10,282 bases of DNA from Bacteroidota bacterium (lineage in GTDB: Bacteria > Bacteroidota > Bacteroidia > Chitinophagales > Saprospiraceae), in the NCBI GenBank assembly GCA_018969455.1, contig JAGWYI010000101.1, forward strand, positions 1-10,282, written 5' to 3'. The notes below the pieces were generated by a model. That model saw nothing but the letters and a program-made list of their open reading frames with translations, made no database searches and was not told the origin of the DNA. Position numbers and translations under genes: made by a program. Shown piece by piece: positions 1-5,888 of this stretch; position 1 is the first letter of the stretch; each line of letters begins with the position of its first letter.

Positions 1-677
1 CTGTTTTTGTATGGGAAAACGGATCCAACAACCCCAACCGAACGGTTTCTCAAAGCGGTACTTACAGCGTAAGCATCAGCAACAGCGACTGTTCTGTTCA
101 AAGCGCCGTTACCATCAACATACCTCCCATCTTTACGGTAAATCTCGGACCCGACACCACCGTACGCGCAGGCCAAACCGTGAAATTGAATGCAATTATA
201 AATTCTCCCGACCCACTCGGGCCCTTTGTTTATGCCTGGACGCCCGTCGATGGATCGCTCAGCTGCTCTGATTGTCCAAACCCCATCGCCACCATCAACA
301 ATACCGTCACCTATGTCGTAAAGGTAAGCGGCCAAAACACTTGCATTTTTAGCGATTCCATCACCATTACCGTGGATAGTTTGCCCATATTTTTCCCAAA
401 TGCCTTCACTCCAAACGGCGATGGAACCAATGATGTGTTCTGGCTATTGGGCGGTCGGGGCGATGAGGTGGTCCGAAATTTTGAAGTGTACAATCGCTGG
501 GGAAATCGGGTTTTCAGAAGCGTCAATTACACACTCGCCAACAAGGGAGGCGCCTGGAACGGCAAGGATGCCGATGGTGTGGAGGCCCCGACTGATGTGT
601 ATTACTGGGTGGCTGAAATTTTGTATAAAAACGGGAAAGTGGAGCCCCGAAAAGGGCAGCTGACCTTGATCCGATAG
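1..677 (+). CDS. Secreted PKD-like repeat protein with T9SS type B sorting domain (C-terminal part)
   Basis: The reading frame is open from the window edge (first whole codon at position 3), so the 5' end of the gene is missing; 224 residues are visible. Residues about 1-40 end a beta-rich repeat (GTYSVSISNSDCSVQSAVTI), and residues about 45-125 form a second PKD/Ig-like repeat (YAWTP, TYVVKVSGQNTC). From about residue 130 to the end there is a textbook gliding-motility-associated C-terminal domain: FFPNAFTPNGDGTNDVF, then FEVYNRWGNRVF, then WNGKD, ending GQLTLIR. In Bacteroidota this domain directs export through the type IX secretion system and is usually carried by large, repetitive cell-surface or adhesin-like proteins. 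The repeats suggest such a protein here, but its specific role cannot be told from this fragment. A GTG at 180 lies inside the frame and is not the true start. Confidence 0.93.
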   Translation, partial: VFVWENGSNNPNRTVSQSGTYSVSISNSDCSVQSAVTINIPPIFTVNLGPDTTVRAGQTVKLNAIINSPDPLGPFVYAWTPVDGSLSCSDCPNPIATINNTVTYVVKVSGQNTCIFSDSITITVDSLPIFFPNAFTPNGDGTNDVFWLLGGRGDEVVRNFEVYNRWGNRVFRSVNYTLANKGGAWNGKDADGVEAPTDVYYWVAEILYKNGKVEPRKGQLTLIR

Positions 678-751
678 CAGGGAGTACGGCTTTCATTTGG
701 GTGAATGGTGTGCGCAACAAAACAAGTGTTCCCCAAAACCGCATATCTGCG

Positions 752-759
752 TATCTTTG
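752..759 (+). promoter_or_regulatory. Bacteroidota -7 promoter element before scpB
   Basis: TATCTTTG matches the TAnnTTTG -7 consensus used by the Bacteroidota primary sigma factor. It ends 6 bases before the ATG at 766, so transcription would begin at or within a few bases of the start codon, giving a leaderless or nearly leaderless mRNA. No clear -33 TTG was seen at the usual distance. Confidence 0.55.
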
Positions 760-765
760 CCCGCT

Positions 766-1374
766 ATGGATTTTTTAAACCAACACATTCAAGCCCTTGT
801 TTTTGCCTCTCCGGGTCCGGTGCCCTTAGCCGAGCTGCGCAGCGTGCTCCAGGAGGCATTTCAGTCGGAAATCGGCGAAGAAACCTTGCTGGAGGCCCTT
901 CAAGCCGTGCAAAATCAGTTTCAACAACCCGAATTTGCCTTCGAACTGGTTGAAATTGCCGGCGGGTACCAGTTTTTAACCAAAGGCGCCTACCACCCTT
1001 CGGTAGCCATACACCTCAAGCAAACCACCAAAAAACGCCTGTCGCAGGCCGCACTCGAAACCCTGGCCATTACGGCATACAAGCAGCCCATCAGCCGCTC
1101 GGAACTGGAGGAAATACGGGGCGTAAATTGCGACTATGCCATTCAAAAACTTTTGGAAAAAGAACTTGTTATGATAGTAGGCAGAAGCGAAGGTCCCGGA
1201 CGCCCGCTTCTGTATGGTACCACCGACAAGTTTATGGATTATATGGGCATTAAAACCTTGAGTGATCTGCCCAAAACCAAAGATTTTAAAGAGGTGGAAA
1301 ATACCATAGGAGAAGCCGAAAACCTGGAGCCCCTGCCCACTGAAAACCCCGAATTGCCGCCTCCAACCGCATAA
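766..1374 (+). CDS. scpB: Segregation and condensation protein B (ScpB)
   Basis: The product is a 202-residue ScpB, the small winged-helix partner of the kleisin ScpA in the SMC-ScpAB complex that compacts and separates chromosomes. The N-terminal half (residues 1-85) has the first winged helix with the family-typical start MDFLNQHIQALVF. The second winged helix contains the hallmark stretch LSQAALETLAITAYKQPISR (about 92-111), then IRGVNCDYAIQKLLEK and GRSEGPGRPLLYGTT (about 118-153). The last 30 residues are an acidic, proline-rich tail (PLPTENPELPPP), as is common in this family. I chose ATG 766 rather than the in-frame ATG 697 because homology begins there and a promoter motif sits at 752-759, inside the longer frame. 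The DUF2480 gene follows after 14 bases, so the two are probably co-transcribed. scpA is not in the window. Confidence 0.95.
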   Translation: MDFLNQHIQALVFASPGPVPLAELRSVLQEAFQSEIGEETLLEALQAVQNQFQQPEFAFELVEIAGGYQFLTKGAYHPSVAIHLKQTTKKRLSQAALETLAITAYKQPISRSELEEIRGVNCDYAIQKLLEKELVMIVGRSEGPGRPLLYGTTDKFMDYMGIKTLSDLPKTKDFKEVENTIGEAENLEPLPTENPELPPPTA

Positions 1375-1388
1375 AATTGCTGCAACCC

Positions 1389-1910
1389 ATGGATGCTCCG
1401 CTCGTAAATCGCGTTGCCAACAGCGCACTCGTAACCATTGATCTGGAAAATTTGTATCCCGAAGGTGAAATCGTGCCCTTCGATTTAAAGAATTACCTCT
1501 TCATGGAGCTGATTTTAAAGGAAAAAGACTTCCGGGAGGCTTTAAAATCCCATGATTGGGCACAATATACAGGCAAAAACCTGGCTGTTTTTTGCTCCGC
1601 CGATGCCATTATCCCCATGTGGGCCTACATGCTGGTGGCTTCCTACGCAGCCCCCTGCGCGCGCGACGTAGCCCAAACAACTCCCGAACAATTCATAGAA
1701 ACGGCTTTTACCAAAAAATTGGCCGCGCTCGACCTGTCTGAATACGAAGGCAAACGCCTGGTTATCAAAGGTTGCAGTGATAAACCTGTGCCACCCTCGG
1801 CCTATCTCGAAATTACACGGCGTTTACAACCATTTGCTTTGAGTATTATGTTCGGGGAGCCCTGCTCCACAGTGCCGGTGTATAAAAAGACTACGGATAA
1901 AAGCGTTTGA
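1389..1910 (+). CDS. DUF2480 family protein
   Basis: The product is 173 residues and matches the Bacteroidota-restricted DUF2480 family along its whole length. Recognisable blocks are LVNRVANSALVTIDLE (5-20), LKEKDFREALKSHDWAQYTGKN (43-64), VFCSADAIIPMWAYML (67-82), VIKGCSDKPVPPSAYLEITR (125-144) and the C-terminal SIMFGEPCSTVPVYKK (152-167). Conserved cysteines (C69, C129, C159) and the absence of a signal peptide or membrane segment suggest a cytosolic protein; the cysteines might bind metal, which is inference only. No biochemical function is established to my knowledge. ATG 1389 is preferred over the in-frame TTG 1377, because family members begin close to the VNRVANS block. The gene starts 14 bases after the scpB stop. 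Confidence 0.9.
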   Translation: MDAPLVNRVANSALVTIDLENLYPEGEIVPFDLKNYLFMELILKEKDFREALKSHDWAQYTGKNLAVFCSADAIIPMWAYMLVASYAAPCARDVAQTTPEQFIETAFTKKLAALDLSEYEGKRLVIKGCSDKPVPPSAYLEITRRLQPFALSIMFGEPCSTVPVYKKTTDKSV

Positions 1911-1916
1911 GGGAAA

Positions 1917-2002
1917 TTATACCAGGATTCGCCGGAAAATCAGGATGGATTTCGCTGATTTATAAAGATTGCTGTACCCAAAACCTGGCGTCGTGAAGTA
2001 TA
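1917..2002 (+). repeat. 86-bp direct repeat, copy 1
   Basis: This copy aligns without gaps to 2129-2214 at an offset of 212 bases. I count 5 differences (at 1969, 1970, 1991, 1993 and 1995). The unit starts TTATACCAGGATTCGCCGG and ends CCTGG followed about 10 bases later by TATA, so its ends are themselves weakly inverted (TATACCAGG versus CCTGG...TATA). Confidence 0.92.
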
Positions 2003-2010
2003 AAAAATGA

Positions 2011-2120
2011 CACGGAGTTGCACAGAGGATACGGAGTTACACGGAGGGAATTTGAATATTATGAATAACTGAGCCTATGCTTTTTTCCGTGTAATTCCGT
2101 CCTTTCGCGGATCTCCTTGG
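2011..2120. repeat. Imperfect inverted repeat of ACGGAG units
   Basis: The left arm (2011-2046) is two tandem 17-base units at a 19-base spacing, CACGGAGTTGCACAGAG and TACGGAGTTACACGGAG (14 of 17 identical). The right arm (about 2085-2119) is its reverse complement in imperfect form. The best-paired core is 2031-2045 against 2086-2100, with 14 of 15 bases complementary. The roughly 40-base loop is AT-rich. Confidence 0.8.
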
Positions 2121-2128
2121 AACTGTTT

Positions 2129-2214
2129 TTATACCAGGATTCGCCGGAAAATCAGGATGGATTTCGCTGATTTATAAAGACCGCTGTACCCAAAACCTGG
2201 CGGCATAAAGTATA
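2129..2214 (+). repeat. 86-bp direct repeat, copy 2
   Basis: This is the second copy of the 1917-2002 unit, in the same orientation. It begins after a T-run at 2126-2130 and ends AAAGTATA. It lies about 140 bases upstream of the peroxidase start codon. Confidence 0.92.
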
Positions 2215-2279
2215 GAAACTGTGCTTTTATAAAAAGCGAAACATTATTTTTCCCAAATTGAGGTAACAAACCTTTCGAG

Positions 2280-2340
2280 TGGTGGATTTACAAATGACGG
2301 CCTTACCAACCTGAAACATAACCATTCTGTAAATCCATCA
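2280..2340 (+). promoter_or_regulatory. Dyad / leader hairpin before the heme peroxidase gene
   Basis: TGGATTTACA at 2283-2292 is perfectly complementary to TGTAAATCCA at 2328-2337. The pairing extends outward by one G-T and two standard pairs (2280-2282 with 2338-2340), giving 13 pairs around a 35-base loop. The 3' arm ends 17 bases before the ATG at 2358. This could be a leader RNA hairpin, or an operator with two half-sites about 45 bp apart, centre to centre. No TAnnTTTG promoter was found close to the gene, so its promoter is unplaced. Confidence 0.5.
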
Positions 2341-2357
2341 AATCGTTTCGCTCTATT

Positions 2358-3884
2358 ATGAAACCCAAATTTGCCCATGGCGCTCCGCTGCGCGGACTGG
2401 CCACCAATCCCCGTTCCTCCTTGTTTGAAGGCACATTTGGCCGGATGTTTCGCACCCTGCCCGCTGCTGTTTTCCTGAAAGATGACCTCATCAATCTGGC
2501 AAAAGCCATGTCGGCCGACCCAGACCCGGCAACACCACCGGAAGAAATTGATTCTGAAGAGAATTCGGCCATCGATGCAGGTTACACCTATTTAGGCCAG
2601 TTCATTGACCATGATTTAACTTTTGATCCAGCCAGTTCCTTGCAACGACTCAACGACCCCGATGGTCTGGTAGATTACCGCACCCCTCGCTTCGACCTCG
2701 ACAGCATGTACGGCCGCGGCCCCGACGACCAACCCTACCTGTACGCCAGCGATGGCATCCGGATGTTGCTGGGCCGAAAATTATCAGGAAACGGCGATTC
2801 CGGCACTCGCGACCTGCCCCGCATTGCATCCGATCGCATGTCGGACAAAGACATGCCCGACCGCGCGCTCATTGGCGATCCGCGAAACGACGAAAATGTG
2901 ATTGTTTCTCAACTACATGCCATTTTTCTGCGTTTTCACAACCGCGTGGCCGATTTTTTGGAAGAAATAAATGGGAGAACCACCTTTGGGGAAGTTCAAA
3001 AAATGGTGCGTTGGCACTATCAATGGGTGGTGCTGTATGATTTTCTGCCCACCATCATTGGCCAACAGAATATGGCAGAGGTATTGCCTGGCATTTCTAA
3101 TTCCTACTATTCCGAGTCGAAAACACCCAATCTGGAATATTATTCCTGGAAAAACGAGCCCTACATGCCCGTGGAATTCAGTGTGGCCGCCTATCGCTTC
3201 GGGCACTCCATGGTACGCCCGTTTTACCTATTGAACAAAAATCTGGATTTGATTCCATTGTTCGACCGATTCGGAAAAGGAGAAACCCTGGTGGGCTTTC
3301 ATGCTTTCCCGGAAAATTGGGCAATCGATTGGGATTTGTTTTTTGGCCCTGCAGCAGAAACCGGCAGAATGCGGGTGCAAAAATCCTACAAAATTGATAC
3401 CTCGGTATCCAACCCGATGGCCAATCTGCCCAATGTAATTGCTGGCGATGAGTTTTCAATTGCAGCCCGCAACTTGTTGCGCGGAAATAACATGGGGCTT
3501 CCATCCGGGCAGGATATCGCTCGGCTGATGGGCCTTACACCCATACCCGACGAAAAGTTGATTGTCGGAAAGGCAACCGTGGAAGAACAGTCAAATAATC
3601 GAACTATTCTTGAAATTAGCCCGAATTTCAAGGGAAATGCGCCTCTTTGGTTTTATATTCTGGCGGAAGCCCGGCATTTTTCTTACAAAGGGGATGACTC
3701 TGCCGCGTTTCACCTCGGCCCAGTTGGCAGCCGAATCGTAGGCGAAGTGTTTTTGGGACTTTTGCTCGGCGATTTCCATTCCTTTCTGTATCAGGATCCA
3801 AACTGGAAACCTTTTGCCCAATTCCAACAAAACGGCACTTTCAAAATGCGCGACCTGATCCGGCAGGCAAAGTTGGCCAAATAA
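2358..3884 (+). CDS. Animal-type heme peroxidase (peroxidase-cyclooxygenase superfamily)
   Basis: The 508-residue product belongs to the An_peroxidase family (myeloperoxidase fold, PF03098). Members use heme and hydrogen peroxide to oxidise halides, thiocyanate or organic substrates. The catalytic set is visible by alignment to myeloperoxidase. The distal site GQFIDHD has Q81, heme-ester Asp D84 and distal His H85. The calcium-binding loop is in RFDLDSMYGRGP (111-122). The catalytic Arg R176 and heme-ester Glu E179 are in GDPRNDENV, followed by LHAIFLRFHNR. The proximal His H283 is in AAYRFGHSMVR, and a RNLLRGNNMGLPSG block (371-384) follows. The myeloperoxidase-specific Met after the Glu is Asn here, so no sulfonium heme link is expected. 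There is no signal peptide or C-terminal sorting domain, so the protein seems to stay in the cytosol unless exported in another way. Its neighbour downstream, after 92 bases, is a secreted SGNH hydrolase. Confidence 0.95.
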   Translation: MKPKFAHGAPLRGLATNPRSSLFEGTFGRMFRTLPAAVFLKDDLINLAKAMSADPDPATPPEEIDSEENSAIDAGYTYLGQFIDHDLTFDPASSLQRLNDPDGLVDYRTPRFDLDSMYGRGPDDQPYLYASDGIRMLLGRKLSGNGDSGTRDLPRIASDRMSDKDMPDRALIGDPRNDENVIVSQLHAIFLRFHNRVADFLEEINGRTTFGEVQKMVRWHYQWVVLYDFLPTIIGQQNMAEVLPGISNSYYSESKTPNLEYYSWKNEPYMPVEFSVAAYRFGHSMVRPFYLLNKNLDLIPLFDRFGKGETLVGFHAFPENWAIDWDLFFGPAAETGRMRVQKSYKIDTSVSNPMANLPNVIAGDEFSIAARNLLRGNNMGLPSGQDIARLMGLTPIPDEKLIVGKATVEEQSNNRTILEISPNFKGNAPLWFYILAEARHFSYKGDDSAAFHLGPVGSRIVGEVFLGLLLGDFHSFLYQDPNWKPFAQFQQNGTFKMRDLIRQAKLAK

Positions 3885-3937
3885 GCCGGGGAAGTGTGCC
3901 ATTGCATTTATCCAACCAAATTTAACCGTTCCCACTC

Positions 3938-3969
3938 GGAGGAAGGCCTCGGCCTTCCTTCCCATTTTT
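3938..3969 (+). terminator. Possible intrinsic terminator after the peroxidase gene
   Basis: GGAAGGCC (3941-3948) and GGCCTTCC (3951-3958) form a perfect 8-bp stem that extends outward by A-T, G-T and G-C pairs. A run of five T follows at 3965-3969. The T-run begins several bases after the stem and the next ATG is at 3977, so termination may be partial, or the hairpin may control the downstream gene. Confidence 0.45.
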
Positions 3970-3976
3970 CCTTCCC

Positions 3977-5419
3977 ATGAAATCCTTTTCCTTGATCCCC
4001 TTAATTTTTCTCATCATGAATTCGGCCGAAATAAACGCACAGGATCCTGCAGAATATTATGAAAATCAGGAAATTATTGAAAAACTCTGCGACGAAATGC
4101 TCAACCAGCCGCTGGGCTTTTCCAATAGCAAACTCAATCATTTGCTGGAATATGAAATCCCAAAATCCCGATTGAAACAATACACCAACGAACTTTTTAA
4201 TGCACAAACCGGAATTGTCTCCAACCGGGCTGATACGCATACCGGCGCCATGGGCTGGTTAAACAAACATGATTTAAAAGTCCGAAAAAGGATATACGAC
4301 AAGCGCGTAAAAAAGATGGGAAAATGCCCTGAAAACTGGATAAAAGTGCTCGCTGAGGGCGATTCCTGGTTTGAATACCCCATTTACTTACGCGATATCA
4401 TTTCCCACCTGATCCGAAAGGAAAAGCATTTTGTCATCAAAAGCGTCGCAGCAGGCGGCGAATGGATGGCCAACATGCTCTATGAACGGGAATACCTCTA
4501 TTACCTGACTGCCATGCGGCCCGATGTGTTTTTGGTAAGCGGCGGCGGAAACGACATCATGGGCGAACAAATGGGCGCTTTGGTTGATTTGAAACCCCGT
4601 TTGTTGCCTTTTACGAATGAATCAGATGAAATGTACGCTAAAAATGAAGCCATCTACTTTCAGGAATATACCTATTGGGTGCGCCACCGAATGACTGCAA
4701 AAGCCAATGAACCGCATTTTGCACACGAAGATTTCAGTCAATTCCCGCTACCCCATGATTTAAAAGCCCAAATCGATACCTTGAAAGAAAATGAATATGA
4801 TAAAGTATTGTATGAGAAAATAATACGCGGAAGGAAATTTTTAAATACCAATTTTTTTGCCTTCATGCGCATGCTGCAGTTTCAATACATGTTTATGCAT
4901 AAAACAATTGAAGCGGAAGATCCCGCCTTTTATAATTCCTTGCTGATCATCACCCAGGGCTACGATTACCCCTACCCGTCCTACAGCCGAAAATTTCCTT
5001 TTATGCGTTGGCTACTGAATACCGTCATGCGCAACGGGCGCTGGCTGAAAGCGCCGCTTCAAATAAAAGGCATCCTCGATCCGGCTGATCAGGAGGCGGT
5101 TATGGCTGCCATGATTTTTGAGTACAATGAAATGATGATTGATTTGAGCAGCCGTTACCTCAACATGTGCCACATTGATTCACGCGGGGTTGCGCAACAT
5201 CTTTTTCCGAACGACCCCAAAAAAGCCTGGTTTGACGAGCCGCACGTGAAAAGTGTGGTGTTTCGCAAAATTGCAGCCCAATATGCCGAATGCATCAAAG
5301 CCCACAAAACCATTTTGAACGAAAGAGGGGAAGCCGAAAAAGCAAAAAAACAGCCACAGACAGGTGGCCAATCTCAACAAGCTTATAGCCCAAAAGTATT
5401 TAAAGTAGTAAATAATTAA
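3977..5419 (+). CDS. Secreted SGNH/GDSL-like hydrolase
   Basis: The product is 480 residues. Residues 1-21 form a Sec signal peptide (short basic start, hydrophobic SLIPLIFLIM, likely cleavage after EINA), so the enzyme should enter the periplasm or outer surface. The body shows SGNH-hydrolase blocks in order: LAEGDSWFEYP with candidate nucleophile S130, SVAAGGEWM with G160/G161, VFLVSGGGNDIMG with the GxND-type N192, and WFDEPHVKSVVF with candidate D420 and H423 (DxxH). Family enzymes are esterases or lipases acting on lipids, acetylated sugars or similar esters; the substrate is unknown here. Block IV-like spacing is stretched by an insert of about 200 residues (about 205-410), which makes the protein long for the fold. 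The C terminus is polar (GQSQQAY) with no T9SS domain. ATG 3977 gives a proper signal peptide. The convergent GNAT gene ends 18 bases away. Confidence 0.82.
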   Translation: MKSFSLIPLIFLIMNSAEINAQDPAEYYENQEIIEKLCDEMLNQPLGFSNSKLNHLLEYEIPKSRLKQYTNELFNAQTGIVSNRADTHTGAMGWLNKHDLKVRKRIYDKRVKKMGKCPENWIKVLAEGDSWFEYPIYLRDIISHLIRKEKHFVIKSVAAGGEWMANMLYEREYLYYLTAMRPDVFLVSGGGNDIMGEQMGALVDLKPRLLPFTNESDEMYAKNEAIYFQEYTYWVRHRMTAKANEPHFAHEDFSQFPLPHDLKAQIDTLKENEYDKVLYEKIIRGRKFLNTNFFAFMRMLQFQYMFMHKTIEAEDPAFYNSLLIITQGYDYPYPSYSRKFPFMRWLLNTVMRNGRWLKAPLQIKGILDPADQEAVMAAMIFEYNEMMIDLSSRYLNMCHIDSRGVAQHLFPNDPKKAWFDEPHVKSVVFRKIAAQYAECIKAHKTILNERGEAEKAKKQPQTGGQSQQAYSPKVFKVVNN

Positions 5420-5437
5420 ATGTATAAATATTTTATT

Positions 5438-5887
5438 TTAAATCATTTTTTTAAAACAAACACTGTTCTCAACCCCAATGTATTGCCCGTAATTGGGAAT
5501 GAGGCGATACCCGTTTTTTTCGTAAAGGGCAATGGCCTCGGGCTGTTGTTTGCCGGTTTCGAGTACGCAGGTATGGCACTCAAGTTCCCGTGCCCAGTTT
5601 TCCAAAGCAAGCAATACCTGGGTGGCAAGTCCTTGTTTGCGCGCCTCCTGGCGCACAAACATGCGTTTTACCTCCATCTCCCCGGGAGCGAATGCCTTAA
5701 TGGCCCCGCATCCACAAGCCAACCCATTGGAATACGCTATAACGGCATGTTGTATGGCTTCAATGTGGTTAAACTGGTGGTAAAAAGCATGATCTTCACC
5801 GTCGCGTACAGCCAGCTCCGCATCAAGCAAACGAACCAGGCCGACAAAATCGGGGTGCGTGGCATCCGTTCTAAGCAACTCAATCAT
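5438..5887 (-). CDS. GNAT family N-acetyltransferase
   Basis: The product is 149 residues, the usual size for a single GNAT domain, and would transfer an acetyl group from acetyl-CoA to an amine. The acetyl-CoA-binding motif A is visible as VKRMFVRQEARKQGLA, with the R/Q-x-x-G-x-A loop at 83-88. Motif B follows as LETGKQQPEAIALYEKNGY (109-127), then the beta strand GQYIGVENSVCFKK at the C terminus. The substrate cannot be predicted; the short form resembles the many small PhnO/YjaB-like acetyltransferases. The frame is open upstream to 5956, but that extension overlaps the exporter gene. ATG 5887 follows the exporter stop with one base between (TGA-A-ATG), which implies translational coupling and one operon. 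Confidence 0.9.
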   Translation of the reverse strand: MIELLRTDATHPDFVGLVRLLDAELAVRDGEDHAFYHQFNHIEAIQHAVIAYSNGLACGCGAIKAFAPGEMEVKRMFVRQEARKQGLATQVLLALENWARELECHTCVLETGKQQPEAIALYEKNGYRLIPNYGQYIGVENSVCFKKMI

Positions 5888-5888
5888 T

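Larger units (their letters stand above)
1917..2214. repeat. Composite intergenic repeat block (direct copies around a hairpin)
   Basis: This block fills most of the gene-free stretch between the DUF2480 gene and the peroxidase gene. It consists of an 86-bp unit (1917-2002), an imperfect inverted repeat (2011-2120), and a second copy of the unit (2129-2214). No open frame of useful length runs through it. The A-B-B'-A layout resembles a small non-autonomous mobile or REP/MITE-like element. No transposase or target-site duplication was identified, so that label is inference. Confidence 0.75.

Noticed and set aside
697..765. Upstream extension of scpB from an ATG at 697
   Set aside because: The 23 extra residues (MGEWCAQQNKCSP...) do not resemble ScpB N termini, and the region contains the promoter motif at 752-759.
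1377..1388. TTG start for the DUF2480 gene
   Set aside because: An ATG four codons later gives the N terminus expected for the family, and the extra residues LQP add no conserved sequence.
976..1428. Minus-strand reading frame opposite scpB
   Set aside because: It mirrors the conserved scpB coding sequence and has no domain of its own.
1917..2214. CRISPR array
   Set aside because: There are only two long (86-bp) copies, 212 bases apart, with no regular short repeat-spacer pattern and no cas genes.
2223..2237. Terminator GCTTTT-ATA-AAAAGC after the repeat block
   Set aside because: The stem is only 6 bp and AT-rich, and it is not followed directly by a T-run, so it is too weak to call.
2358..2440. 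Signal peptide on the heme peroxidase
   Set aside because: Residues 1-25 (MKPKFAHGAPLRGLATNPRS...) lack a hydrophobic core, and no better upstream start was found.
5420..5437. Bidirectional terminator between the convergent SGNH and GNAT genes
   Set aside because: The 18 bases are very AT-rich, but I see no stable stem with flanking A and T runs.
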